A DNA stretch of 64,000 nucleotides from Streptomonospora wellingtoniae (lineage in GTDB: Bacteria; Actinomycetota; Actinomycetes; Streptosporangiales; Streptosporangiaceae). Under the pieces are notes generated by a model. The model saw nothing but the letters and a program-made list of their open reading frames with translations. It was not told the origin of the DNA and did not search any database. Position 1 is the stretch's first letter; every line of letters begins with the position of its first letter. A program made the position numbers and the translations under genes. The stretch lies in the NCBI RefSeq assembly GCF_031845375.1, contig NZ_JAVREK010000003.1, positions 124,001 through 188,000 on the forward strand, given 5' to 3'. Positions 56,290-64,000 of this stretch are shown one piece after another.

Positions 56290-58074
56290 ATGGCAGGAAA
56301 ACGCATTCCCAGGCGCGGGCCACGCTGGTGCGCCGCACTGGCCGTGCCGGTGCTCGGGGCGCTCACCGCGGGCCTGCTGAGCACCGTGAGCACGGCCTCG
56401 GCGGCCACACTGGTCTCCGAGGACTTCGAGAGCGGCCCTCCGAGCGGCTGGTCAAAGTCGGGCGGCGACTGGGACGTCGTCTCCGACGGCGACTCGCAGG
56501 TGTTCCAGCAGGCCAAACTGGGCAGTGAACTGGCCCGCCAGTTCGGCGGCGACTCCGACTGGTCCGACTACCGGGCCGCCGTGCGCGTCAAGCCCCGGGA
56601 GTTCGACGGCTCCGGCTCCTTCGCCGCTCTGGGAGCCCGCTCGACGAGTGCGACCAAGATGTACCGGCTGGCCCTCTACCCCGACCGGGCCGAGTTGCAG
56701 GCGGTCAGCGGCGGCAGGACCGACGTGATCGGCTCGCTGCCGATGTCCGTGGACACCGGAACCTGGTACACGCTCGACATCACCGCCGAAGGCGACCGCA
56801 TCAGCGCCTCCGTCGACGGGCAGAGCGTCGCCTCGGCGGACGACGGTACGTGGATCCGGGGGCGGATGGCCCTGGCGACCTCCTACGCCACCGCCGCCTT
56901 CGACGACGTGGTGGTCACCGACGACGGCGTCCCTCCGACCGACCCAACCGATCCCCCGACCGACCCCACGGACCCGCCGACCGACCCGCCCGGCGGCGAC
57001 GCACTGTACGCCGCACCGGACGGCACCGCCGACGCGTCCGGAACCGAGTCCGACCCGACGACGCTCGCCTCGGCGATCTCCCGCGTCTCCTCCGGCGGCG
57101 CCGTCTACCTGCGCGGCGGCACCTACCGGTACTCCGAGACCGTCACCATCGAGCCCGGCGACGACGGCTCCTCGGGTGACCGCACACTGCTGGCCGCCTA
57201 CCCGGGCGAGACCCCGGTGCTGGATTTCTCGGCCCAGAGTGAGGACTCCGCCAACCGCGGGTTGCGGGTGAACGGCTCGTACTGGCACGTCCGGGGCATC
57301 ACCGTCGAGCACGCCGGCGACAACGGGATCTTCGTCGGCGGCAGCGGCAACATCATCGAGGGCACGGTGACCCGGTTCAACCGCGACACCGGGCTGCAGG
57401 TCTCGCGGATCTCCTCGGACACCCCGCGCAGCGAGTGGCCGAGCGACAACCTCATCGTGAGCGCGGTGTCGCACGACAATGTCGACTCCGACGGCGAGGA
57501 CGCCGACGGCTTCGCCCCCAAGCTCACCACGGGCCCCGGCAACGTCTTCCGCCACACCGTTTCGCACAACAACATCGACGACGGCTACGACCTCTACACC
57601 AAGTCGGAGACCGGCGCCATCGGCGCGGTGACCATCGAGGACTCCCTCGCCTACGAGAACGGAACGCTCAGCGACGGTTCCCAGGCCGGCGACGGCGACC
57701 GCAACGGCTACAAGCTCGGCGGCGAGGACATCGGCGTCGACCACGTGGTCTCGGGCAACATCGCCTACGACAACGGCAAGCACGGCTTCACCTACAACCG
57801 GAACACGGGCTCGATGGCGGTGTCGGACAACGTCGGCATCGGCAGCGAGGAACGCAACTTCAACTTCGACGGCGGCTCCTCGGTGTTCCGCGGCAACACC
57901 TCGTGCGACAGCGGGTCCAACGACAGGACCATCGGCGACGCCGACGGTTCCAACCAGTTCTGGTCGGGCTCGAACGGTTCCCGGTGCGCCGACTACAGCG
58001 GTGAGCTCGACTGGTCCTTCGACTCCGAGGGCCGTCTCGTGGTGACCTTCGGCGGTCGCCGCGTCGACCCGTAG
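56290..58074 (+). CDS. Secreted pectate lyase, PL9-like, with N-terminal jelly-roll domain
   Basis: The 594-aa protein has a signal peptide (basic start, WCAALAVPVLGALTAGLLST, cleavage near ASA-AT). A jelly-roll domain of about 180 residues follows (LVSEDFESGPPSGWSKSGGD ...), then a Pro-Thr-Asp linker of DPPTDP repeats. The right-handed beta-helix has GGTYRYSETVTIEPGDDGSS, WHVRGITVEHAGDNGIFVGG, DADGFAPKLTTGPGNVFRHT and DGDRNGYKLGGEDIGV, blocks seen in PL9 lyases with their catalytic Lys and calcium Asp. It cleaves polygalacturonate outside the cell. The PL1 gene follows. Confidence 0.88.
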   Translation: MAGKRIPRRGPRWCAALAVPVLGALTAGLLSTVSTASAATLVSEDFESGPPSGWSKSGGDWDVVSDGDSQVFQQAKLGSELARQFGGDSDWSDYRAAVRVKPREFDGSGSFAALGARSTSATKMYRLALYPDRAELQAVSGGRTDVIGSLPMSVDTGTWYTLDITAEGDRISASVDGQSVASADDGTWIRGRMALATSYATAAFDDVVVTDDGVPPTDPTDPPTDPTDPPTDPPGGDALYAAPDGTADASGTESDPTTLASAISRVSSGGAVYLRGGTYRYSETVTIEPGDDGSSGDRTLLAAYPGETPVLDFSAQSEDSANRGLRVNGSYWHVRGITVEHAGDNGIFVGGSGNIIEGTVTRFNRDTGLQVSRISSDTPRSEWPSDNLIVSAVSHDNVDSDGEDADGFAPKLTTGPGNVFRHTVSHNNIDDGYDLYTKSETGAIGAVTIEDSLAYENGTLSDGSQAGDGDRNGYKLGGEDIGVDHVVSGNIAYDNGKHGFTYNRNTGSMAVSDNVGIGSEERNFNFDGGSSVFRGNTSCDSGSNDRTIGDADGSNQFWSGSNGSRCADYSGELDWSFDSEGRLVVTFGGRRVDP

Positions 58075-58204
58075 GCGGGGCGCCTTGTATCCGCGGTGCC
58101 CGAACCCCGCCCCGCTCCCCGGCACAGCGCCACCGGCGCCGCTCACGCCGGTCGTCCCGCCGATCCGCGCAACCCCGATTCGCGCAACGTCGAACAGGAG
58201 GCAG

Positions 58205-59335
58205 ATGTCCATGTCAGGAGACCCCATCCGCAAGAGCAGGGTCAGGCGCAGGCGGTACGCCGCGCTCGCCGCGCCGGCGGCGGGAGTCGTCGCCGCCGGA
58301 CTGCTGACCGCCGCCGCTCCGACCGCCTCGGCCGCCGAAGACGTGCCGGTCGGGTACGCCTCGATGAACGGCGGTACCACCGGCGGGTTCGGCGCCGGCG
58401 TCGTGCACGAGTACGTCCTCAGCGAGTACCGGCAGGACAGCGGCCACGGCAATCCCGCCGATGCCATGTACGCGCTGCTGAAAGAGCACCGCGACCGGTC
58501 CGGCGAGGGCCTCGTCGTCTACGTCGACGAGACCGTCGACGCGAGCGGCTTCAGCGAGAGCAAGATGGACGTCAAGGAAGTCGAGAACGTGTCGATCCTC
58601 GGTGTGGGCGACCGGGGCGAGTTCGACGGCGTCGGGATCAACATCCGCGACGCGCGCAACGTCGTCGTCCGCAACCTGGAGATCCATCACGTCGACACGG
58701 GCGAGAAGGACGGGATCGGGGTCCAGAAGGACAGCTCCAACGTCTGGATCGACCACAACGAGATCTACAACGAGTTCCAGGGCGCCGACAAGGAGCACTA
58801 CGACGGGCTCATCGACATCAAGAACGGCTCGCAGTACATCACCGTCTCCTGGAACCACCTCCACGACTCCTGGAAGACCATGCTGACGGCGAGCAGCGAC
58901 AGCGACGGCGCCAACGGCGACAAGATCACGTACATGAACAACCACTTCGAGAACGTCAACTCCCGCGTTCCACTCATCCGGCGCTCCGAAGTGCACATGC
59001 TGAACAACTACTTCGAGGACATCGCCTCCTCGGCGATCAACTGCCGGCTGGGGGCGCAGGTGCTCGTGGAGGGCAACTACTTCCTGCGCACCGGTTCGGG
59101 AGAGGTCGACGACCAGGACGGGCAGATCCAGGGCCCGGTCGGCTGGTGGTACGGCAGCGACGAGACCGGCTACTGGAACCTGGTCGACAACGCCTACGAG
59201 GACACCCCGCACGAGCACCTGGAGTCGACCACCGACTTCACCGTGCCCTACTCCTACGACGCACTCGGCCCGGAGGAGGCCCGCACGCAGGCGTCGCAGA
59301 ACTCCGGCACCGGGGTCGTCGACGTGACGCCGTAG
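58205..59335 (+). CDS. Secreted pectate lyase, PL1 family
   Basis: ATG 58205 follows AGGAGGCAG. The 376-aa product has a signal peptide (RRRRYAALAAPAAGVVAAGL L, ending TASA) and a pectate lyase C beta-helix: SSNVWIDHNEIYNEFQGADK (calcium site), YITVSWNHLHDSWKTML and NVNSRVPLIRRSEVHMLNNY F with the catalytic Arg. It degrades polygalacturonate with calcium outside the cell. It follows the PL9-like gene by 130 bases in the same direction, a small pectinolytic locus. Its 3' end meets a bidirectional terminator. Confidence 0.93.
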   Translation: MSMSGDPIRKSRVRRRRYAALAAPAAGVVAAGLLTAAAPTASAAEDVPVGYASMNGGTTGGFGAGVVHEYVLSEYRQDSGHGNPADAMYALLKEHRDRSGEGLVVYVDETVDASGFSESKMDVKEVENVSILGVGDRGEFDGVGINIRDARNVVVRNLEIHHVDTGEKDGIGVQKDSSNVWIDHNEIYNEFQGADKEHYDGLIDIKNGSQYITVSWNHLHDSWKTMLTASSDSDGANGDKITYMNNHFENVNSRVPLIRRSEVHMLNNYFEDIASSAINCRLGAQVLVEGNYFLRTGSGEVDDQDGQIQGPVGWWYGSDETGYWNLVDNAYEDTPHEHLESTTDFTVPYSYDALGPEEARTQASQNSGTGVVDVTP

Positions 59336-59382
59336 GACGCCGGGACGCCGCAACCGGGGTCCGGGTACCCGAGTGAAAGGGG

Positions 59383-59410
59383 CGGGTGGGCGGCGGCGGC
59401 CGCCCACCCG
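59383..59410. terminator. Bidirectional terminator between pectate lyase and ABC operon
   Basis: CGGGTGGGCGGC (59383-59394) is exactly complementary to GCCGCCCACCCG (59399-59410) with a 4-nt loop, placed between two converging genes. Confidence 0.75.
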
Positions 59411-59434
59411 CTCGCCCGGACGGCGCCGGCGGTT

Positions 59435-60307
59435 CTACCTCGGGGCGCGGGCATCGCGCATGAGGGCGACGTAGCCGTCCTCCAGAGTGGCCGCCACGGG
59501 GACGGCGCCGGCCGGGGGCTGTTCGGTGACGATGCGGTAGCGCATGCCGTCGCCGGTGGCGGCGGCGTTGGCGATGGAGTGGCCGCCTGCGGGCTGCGGG
59601 CCCGAGGTGTCGACGCGGTAGGTGCGGCCCTCGGCGGAGGCGGTGAGCCCGGAGGTGGAACCGTCGTAGACCAGCCGACCCGCAGCCAGGACGGCCACCC
59701 GCGGGCAGGTCTGGGCGACGTCGTCGAGGATGTGCGTGGACAGCACCACGGTGCGCTGCCCGCCGAGGCCCGCGAGCAGGGAGCGGAAGCGCATGCGCTC
59801 CTCGGGGTCCAGGCCCGTGGTCGGCTCGTCCACGACGACGAGCCGCGGGTCCGCCATGAGCGCCTGGGCGATGCCCACCCGGCGCTTCATGCCGCCGGAG
59901 AACTCGCCCAGGCGCCGCTTGGCGCTGTCGGTCAGGCCGACCTCGTCGAGCAGGCGTTCGCACCGCGCGCGGCGCTCCCGCTTGTCGTCGACCCCCTTGA
60001 GCAGTCCGATGTAGTCCAGGAACTCGCGGGCGCTGAGGTCGGGGTAGAGATCGAGGTGCTGGGGCAGGTAGCCCAGCATCCGCTTGACCGAGGCGCGCCC
60101 GCTCCGGTTGCCCAGGTCGTGGCCGCCCACGGCGATGCGTCCCGACGACGGGCGCAGGATGCCGGTGAGCAGCCGCATCAGGGTGGTCTTGCCCGCTCCA
60201 TTGGGGCCGAGCAGGCCGATCATGCCCGTGCCGAACTCCAAGTCCAGCCTGTGCAGCGCCGTGCTTCTGCCGAACGTCTTCGTCAGGCCCGTGATGGCGA
60301 CATCCAT
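59435..60307 (-). CDS. ABC transporter ATP-binding protein
   Basis: The 290-aa ATPase has Walker A GLLGPNGAGKTTLMRLLTG, Q-loop GYLPQHLDLYPDL, signature GEFSGGMKRRVGIAQALMAD, Walker B LVVVDEPTTGLDPEER and the H-loop LSTHI. A C-terminal extension of about 80 residues is typical of drug/lantibiotic exporters (BcrA-like). The permease lies 7 bases upstream, and the gene closes the sigma-factor operon. Confidence 0.93.
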   Translation of the reverse strand: MDVAITGLTKTFGRSTALHRLDLEFGTGMIGLLGPNGAGKTTLMRLLTGILRPSSGRIAVGGHDLGNRSGRASVKRMLGYLPQHLDLYPDLSAREFLDYIGLLKGVDDKRERRARCERLLDEVGLTDSAKRRLGEFSGGMKRRVGIAQALMADPRLVVVDEPTTGLDPEERMRFRSLLAGLGGQRTVVLSTHILDDVAQTCPRVAVLAAGRLVYDGSTSGLTASAEGRTYRVDTSGPQPAGGHSIANAAATGDGMRYRIVTEQPPAGAVPVAATLEDGYVALMRDARAPR

Positions 60308-60314
60308 CGTCGGA

Positions 60315-61100
60315 TCACCTCTTCCGCATCATGATCAGGCGCGCGCAGCCCACCATCAGAGCCGTGCCCAGCAGCACGCACGCAAGGTTGAGCAAACCGG
60401 TGGCCGCTCCGGCGGGGGCGGGGCTGAGCCAGTCGAGCTGTCCGCGCCCGGCCCAGGAGGGCGAGGTGCCGAACCACGCCTGGGAGGGGTACTCGCCGGA
60501 GGGGACCAGAAGGGTGCCGACCGGAGTGGGGACCCACAGCAGGGTGTGGTTCCAGGCGACCGCCCAGAACCACAGCGGGACGACCAGGAACCGGACCGGG
60601 GTGACCGGCAGGACCAGGCCGAGCAGAGAGGCCAGAGCCGCAATCCACGCGCAGGCCGGCAGCACGACGAGTACGAAGGCCAGCGCCGACCACGCCGTCG
60701 CCGCGGGGTCGCCCGTGCGCACGGCGATGACCGCACCCAGGACGGCGAACAGGGCGGCTACGGGGAGCAGGGCTACGGCGAACGCCCCGCCCAGGACCCC
60801 GACGACGCGGCCCGTGCCGCTCCCCGGCATGGTGTCGAGCAGCTCGTCCAGGCCCGCGGTCCGGCTGCGGCGCAGCCGGTCGGCGAGCACCACGGCGATG
60901 CCGACAGGCACGAGCAGGGCCACTGCCTCGGCCGTCGCGCCGGCGTTGAGCCGCGCGCTCTCCTGCCCGCTGACCTGGGCGAGAGCGATGAGCAGGCACA
61001 GCAGCGCCACCGGGAGCGTCCCGATCCATACGGCCCTGCTGCGCGCGGCCATGCGCGCCTCGTAGCCGACGACCGCCCCGGCCGCCGCCACCCTGTTCAC
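60315..61100 (-). CDS. ABC transporter permease
   Basis: GTG 61100 follows AGGAGGC and overlaps the previous stop (GTGA). The 261-aa product has six membrane helices (SRAVWIGTLPVALLCLLIAL, EAVALLVPVGIAVVLAD, VVGVLGGAFAVALLPVAAL and others) in the ABC-2 layout. It pairs with the ATPase directly downstream. An upstream in-frame extension lacks membrane homology. Confidence 0.85.
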   Translation of the reverse strand: MNRVAAAGAVVGYEARMAARSRAVWIGTLPVALLCLLIALAQVSGQESARLNAGATAEAVALLVPVGIAVVLADRLRRSRTAGLDELLDTMPGSGTGRVVGVLGGAFAVALLPVAALFAVLGAVIAVRTGDPAATAWSALAFVLVVLPACAWIAALASLLGLVLPVTPVRFLVVPLWFWAVAWNHTLLWVPTPVGTLLVPSGEYPSQAWFGTSPSWAGRGQLDWLSPAPAGAATGLLNLACVLLGTALMVGCARLIMMRKR

Positions 61101-61626
61101 CGTGCCTCCTCGGCCAGAACGCGCTCGGGATCGGCGAGCGCATGAAGCCCGCGCCAGACCAGCACCATCCCGGCGGCGGCGCACACCGCCGCACCCGGGC
61201 CCGGGGGGACGTTCGGCGCCCAGAGCAGGGCGTAGCCCAGCCACACCGCCACCAGCACACCGGAGGACGCGGCCGCCGAGTGCCGGCGTGTCCATGTCAG
61301 CAGCGCCGCCCCACCCAGCAGAGCCGCGACGGCCAGTACGCGGGCGCGCGCCGCCGCGCCACCAGCACCGGAACCGGAACCGGCAGGGTCGATTGGAGCT
61401 CCAGCATCCGGTCCCTGCCGAGCATCGCCACCGCGCACAGCGCCGCGAGGCCCGCCAGCGCGGCTCCGGAGACGGACAGCAGGACGGGATGGGCCGCCAC
61501 GGGGGCCGCGGCCACCGCCGCGCCCGCCCCGACCCCCGCCACAGGCAGCGCCCCCACTCCGGGACCGCAGCGGCGCGCCTCGTGGCGCAGCAGCGCGGCC
61601 GCGGCGAACGCCTTATTCGCGGTCAT
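61097..61626 (-). pseudogene. Membrane protein of the ABC operon, frameshifted
   Basis: ATG 61626 overlaps the anti-sigma stop (ATGA). The first frame gives MTANKAFAAAALLRHEARRC and two helices up to LGRDRMLELQSTLPVPVPVL. Near 61345, in a GC-rich repeat (GCGCGGCGGCGCGCGCC), the homologous reading passes to another frame: ARVLAVAALLGGAALLTWTR to ALADPERVLAEEAR. A single indel accounts for it. It was probably a second permease-like subunit. Confidence 0.65.
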
Positions 61627-62552
61627 GCCGCACCTCCCCGCAGGGCGCGGCCCGGGCGTGTGACGAGGACGGCGGCGGCGGCGACCAGCAGCAGGGCTGC
61701 CGCGAGGGTGCCGGCATTGGTGGTCCACACGGTGGCGGCCGCCCCGAGGAGGGCCCCGGGGGCCGGGAGCAGATGCCCCGCGGCGGCGGCCACACCGGTC
61801 AGCCATCCGCAACCGCCCAGCACCGCGCCGGCCATCGGGGACTGCCAGACCGAGCCGAACACAGCGAGTGCCGCCGTGAGCAGGGCCGGGCCCAGCCACA
61901 CTGCGACCAGCCCGGCGGCGTCGGCGCCGCCGCCCGGCAGCCGCGCGAGGGCGGCGGAGAGCGCAGCGGCGGCGATGAGGTCGACTCCCACCACGAGCGC
62001 CAGCCGGGCCAGCCACACCGCGACGGGCGGTACCGGCATCGCGTAGAGCAGTTCGCGCCGGGGGTCGCGGCGCGGTTCGCACACGGCGAGCACGCCCATC
62101 GTCACCAGGAGGGTGACACCCGGACCCAGCAGGAGGCCCGGGTATGGACCCGAGCGCCAGGCGAGGACGAGCAGCACCGCGAAGCCGAGCGCCGTCAGGG
62201 GCCACAGGGCATGCGGCACCAGGCGGGCCTGGCGCAGCACGAGCGCCGCGGTCAGCCGCCACGACGCCGGCCCGGACGGCGCAGCGCCCGCCGCGAGTTC
62301 GCGCTCCGGCCGGGTGCTGCGGCGCAGCGCGGGCAGGACGACCTCGTCGAAGGACGGGACCGCCGGGCCCGGCCCGGGCACCTCCTCCGCCTCGACCGCG
62401 CCGACCGCGTCACGCAGCGCCGCGGCCGCGGCGACCCGGCGGCGGCAGTACGAGCAGTCCGCGAGGTGCTGCGCGGCTCCGGTGCCTGCCCCCGGCCGCA
62501 TGCTCTCCGAGCGGGCCGCCGCCAGGATCCTCTCGTCGTCGAGGTGCATCAT
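61623..62552 (-). CDS. Zinc-finger anti-sigma domain fused to an ABC-2-like membrane domain
   Basis: The 309-aa protein starts within the sigma-factor stop (ATGATG). Residues 1-50 form an anti-sigma zinc finger (AAQHLADCSYCRRRVAAAAA, H-x3-C-x2-C). After a linker, six to eight helices follow, starting LVPHALWPLTALGFAVLLVL and including a large AVWLGPALLTAALAVFGSVW. Ordinary anti-sigma factors have one helix; here the membrane part looks like a permease. It should hold the ECF factor at the membrane until the ABC system or its substrate signals. Confidence 0.8.
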   Translation of the reverse strand: MMHLDDERILAAARSESMRPGAGTGAAQHLADCSYCRRRVAAAAALRDAVGAVEAEEVPGPGPAVPSFDEVVLPALRRSTRPERELAAGAAPSGPASWRLTAALVLRQARLVPHALWPLTALGFAVLLVLAWRSGPYPGLLLGPGVTLLVTMGVLAVCEPRRDPRRELLYAMPVPPVAVWLARLALVVGVDLIAAAALSAALARLPGGGADAAGLVAVWLGPALLTAALAVFGSVWQSPMAGAVLGGCGWLTGVAAAAGHLLPAPGALLGAAATVWTTNAGTLAAALLLVAAAAVLVTRPGRALRGGAA

Positions 62553-63097
62553 GTCCCTTCACCCCCCTCTTCCAGCAGCGAACGCACCAGGCGGGCGCGG
62601 GCGTGCGCCATCCGACTCTTGACGGTGCCCACGGGTACCGCGAGCACCTCGGCGATGTCGCGGTAGGCCAGCCCGTCCACGAGCGCGAGCACGACGACCT
62701 CCCGCGAGTGCTCCGGGAGGCGGCGGACGGCGGCCATGATCGCCTCGTGGCCGACGGCGGACAGCACCTGGACCTCGACGTCGGCGGAGACGTCGGCGGG
62801 TTCGGCCATTTCGTCAACGTCGACGGTCGCGGGCGCGGTCCTGCGCAGCCGGTCGTGGGCCTTGCGCCGGGTGATCCCCAGCAGCCAGGAGCGCACCGAG
62901 GCCTCGCCCCGGTAGCCGTCGGCCGAGCGCCACACCGCGAGCCACGCCTCCTGCAGGATCTCCTCGGCCGTCCCGGTGTCGGAGGTCAGGCGCCGCAGCA
63001 GGCCCAGCATGTCGGCGGCGTGGCGCTCATAGAGGCGGCGCAGCGCGCACTCGTCTCCGTCGGCGACGCGCACGAGCAGACTGCGGTCGGCCTCCAC
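62549..63097 (-). CDS. ECF RNA polymerase sigma factor
   Basis: GTG 63097 follows GGGAGGCGCAC; the longer ORF upstream is not family-like. The 182-aa protein has sigma-2 (DECALRRLYERHAADMLGLL RRLTSDTGTAEEILQEAWLA VWRSADGYRGEASVRSWLLG ITRRKAHDRLRR) and sigma-4 (AVRRLPEHSREVVVLALVDG LAYRDIAEVLAVPVGTVKSR MAHARARL). It directs RNA polymerase to stress or antibiotic-response promoters. It is coupled to its anti-sigma partner. Confidence 0.95.
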   Translation of the reverse strand: MEADRSLLVRVADGDECALRRLYERHAADMLGLLRRLTSDTGTAEEILQEAWLAVWRSADGYRGEASVRSWLLGITRRKAHDRLRRTAPATVDVDEMAEPADVSADVEVQVLSAVGHEAIMAAVRRLPEHSREVVVLALVDGLAYRDIAEVLAVPVGTVKSRMAHARARLVRSLLEEGGEGT

Positions 63098-63187
63098 GTG
63101 CGCCTCCCTTGCGCTCGTCGTGGGTCGGTGGTGCGTAGGTGCAGCGCCTCGGGCTCCGCTGCGCATGATCATCACACTCGCACCGCC

Positions 63188-63889
63188 TCAGCTGCGGTCC
63201 AGCAACGCGAAGAACCCCTGCTCCAGGTCGCCGTCCAGCGCGAGGCCCTCCAGCGCACCCTCGTAGCGCATCCGCCCGTCGGCCAGGACGCCGACCCGGT
63301 CGCAGGTGTGGGCCATCTGGTCGAGGTTGTGGCTGGAGACCAGGACGGTCACGCCGTCGGCCGCGAGGCGCCGCAGCAGGGTACGCACGTCGCGCATGCC
63401 CACCGGATCCAGACCGTTGGTGGGTTCGTCCAGCACGAGCAGCCGCGGCCGTGCCAGCAGCGCGATGGCGATACCGAGCCGCCAGCGCATCCCCAGCGAG
63501 TACGTCGACACCCGCCGGGCGGCGAAGGCGCGCATGCCGACCGCCTCCAGCAGCTCCGGGACGGCTCCCGGGTCGACACCCCGCAGTCTGGCGTGCATGC
63601 GCAGGTGCTCGACGGCGCTGTAGCGGGCCCACAGCCCCGGTTCGGTGACCAGTGCCCCGACCGCGCGCAGCGCTGCGCGTTCGAAGGGTGCGCCGAACAG
63701 CTCCAGTGAGCCCGAGTCGGGCGTGGCCAGCCCGGAGACGATCTTGAGCAGGGTGGTCTTTCCCGCACCGTTGGGGCCGAGCAGGCCGTAGACCTCGCCG
63801 GCTCGAACGCTCAGGTCCGTCCCGGCGAGGGCCCGGCGCCTGCCCAGGTGCTTGGTGAGTCCGGTGACGCGGACCGCGGTGGCGGCCAT
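63188..63889 (-). CDS. ABC transporter ATP-binding protein
   Basis: ATG 63889 follows AAGGAGTT and overlaps the preceding stop (TGATG). The 233-aa ATPase has YGLLGPNGAGKTTLLKIVSG, Walker B PRLLVLDEPTNGLDPVGMR and the signature region STYSLGMRWRLGIAIALL with the unusual SLGMRWRL instead of SGGM, as in BcrA/Ywf-like exporters. Its partner is the permease entering from the right edge. Confidence 0.93.
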   Translation of the reverse strand: MAATAVRVTGLTKHLGRRRALAGTDLSVRAGEVYGLLGPNGAGKTTLLKIVSGLATPDSGSLELFGAPFERAALRAVGALVTEPGLWARYSAVEHLRMHARLRGVDPGAVPELLEAVGMRAFAARRVSTYSLGMRWRLGIAIALLARPRLLVLDEPTNGLDPVGMRDVRTLLRRLAADGVTVLVSSHNLDQMAHTCDRVGVLADGRMRYEGALEGLALDGDLEQGFFALLDRS

Positions 63890-64000
63890 CACAACTCCTT
63901 CCGGCCGACCCGGTAGGCCCCGGCGGCGAGCAGAACGGCGGCCAATCCCGCGGACAGGGCGACGACAAGCGGGACGATCCCGGCGTCGGTGAGCGGATGC
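63889..64000 (-). CDS. ABC transporter permease, C-terminal end (runs off the window)
   Basis: The reverse strand from the window edge reads HPLTDAGIVPLVVALSAGLA AVLLAAGAYRVGRKEL and a stop that overlaps the ATPase start. This is a final membrane helix and basic tail typical of ABC-2 permeases. The rest of the gene lies beyond base 64000. Confidence 0.75.
   Translation of the reverse strand, partial: HPLTDAGIVPLVVALSAGLAAVLLAAGAYRVGRKEL

Noticed and set aside
56452..58467. Reverse ORF of 671 codons opposite the PL9-like lyase
   Set aside because: Val/Gly-rich shadow; the forward gene has a signal peptide and lyase motifs.

Overview
The window is high-GC actinobacterial DNA. GTG starts, G/C-rich third codon positions, Lsr2, an F420-type nitroreductase, the ECF sigma/anti-sigma layout and a MurNAc-PTS operon suggest a filamentous actinomycete, possibly of the Nocardiopsaceae; the genus is inference. 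About half the window is ordinary chromosome. The other half (roughly 1-32 kb) is a mosaic of mobile elements, broken genes and polymorphic-toxin pieces around an extra chaperone cluster.

Left end to 20.7 kb: a partial cobD is followed by a tRNA-Arg(TCT). The tRNA 3' half plus about 235 bp of downstream DNA recurs in the same orientation at 20402, with the first 165 bp identical. This is the signature of an island integrated in the tRNA gene. The island (about 974-20402) carries an IS5-like element with a winged-helix passenger gene, a restriction-type gene cut off by that element, a decayed transposase, a truncated YobI-type P-loop NTPase, and an orphan RHS toxin tip with a candidate membrane immunity gene. 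It then has a group II intron remnant inside a broken ISAs1, a PucR-type regulator, and a compact chaperone module: hsp20, dnaK-grpE-dnaJ(CbpA type)-cbpM-like-clpB, thioredoxin. No integrase is visible inside the island.

20.9-31.8 kb: an MFS exporter is divergent from an HxlR regulator and is followed by a small membrane protein gene. Then comes a junkyard with an FG-GAP remnant, an ISAs1 remnant, a second RHS tip, a low-GC small membrane protein, an integrase fragment, and an ISAs1 copy with a second IS inserted in its transposase with a perfect 9-bp duplication. A second RHS gene is split by a sister copy of that IS, also with a perfect 9-bp duplication.

31.8-55.3 kb: mostly short chromosomal transcription units. 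These are a TetR regulator divergent from SDR plus nitroreductase; a small membrane protein with a RHIM/BASS-like motif; a coupled pair of tiny membrane proteins; SRPBCC, RibD-like and DUF4389 genes; an aldo/keto reductase divergent from TetR; and a VOC gene and a TipA-like regulator, both frameshifted. After these come a methyltransferase with an XRE-cupin regulator, a ferric-reductase-like protein, a membrane endonuclease/phosphatase, an SMP-30 lactonase, murQ-murP for MurNAc uptake and catabolism, lsr2, DUF2231 and an AhpD-like protein.

56-64 kb: two secreted pectate lyases (PL9-like and PL1) lie behind a LacI-type palindrome. They converge on a translationally coupled operon read leftward: permease (partial), ABC ATPase, ECF sigma factor, zinc-finger anti-sigma/membrane fusion, frameshifted membrane protein, ABC permease, ABC ATPase.
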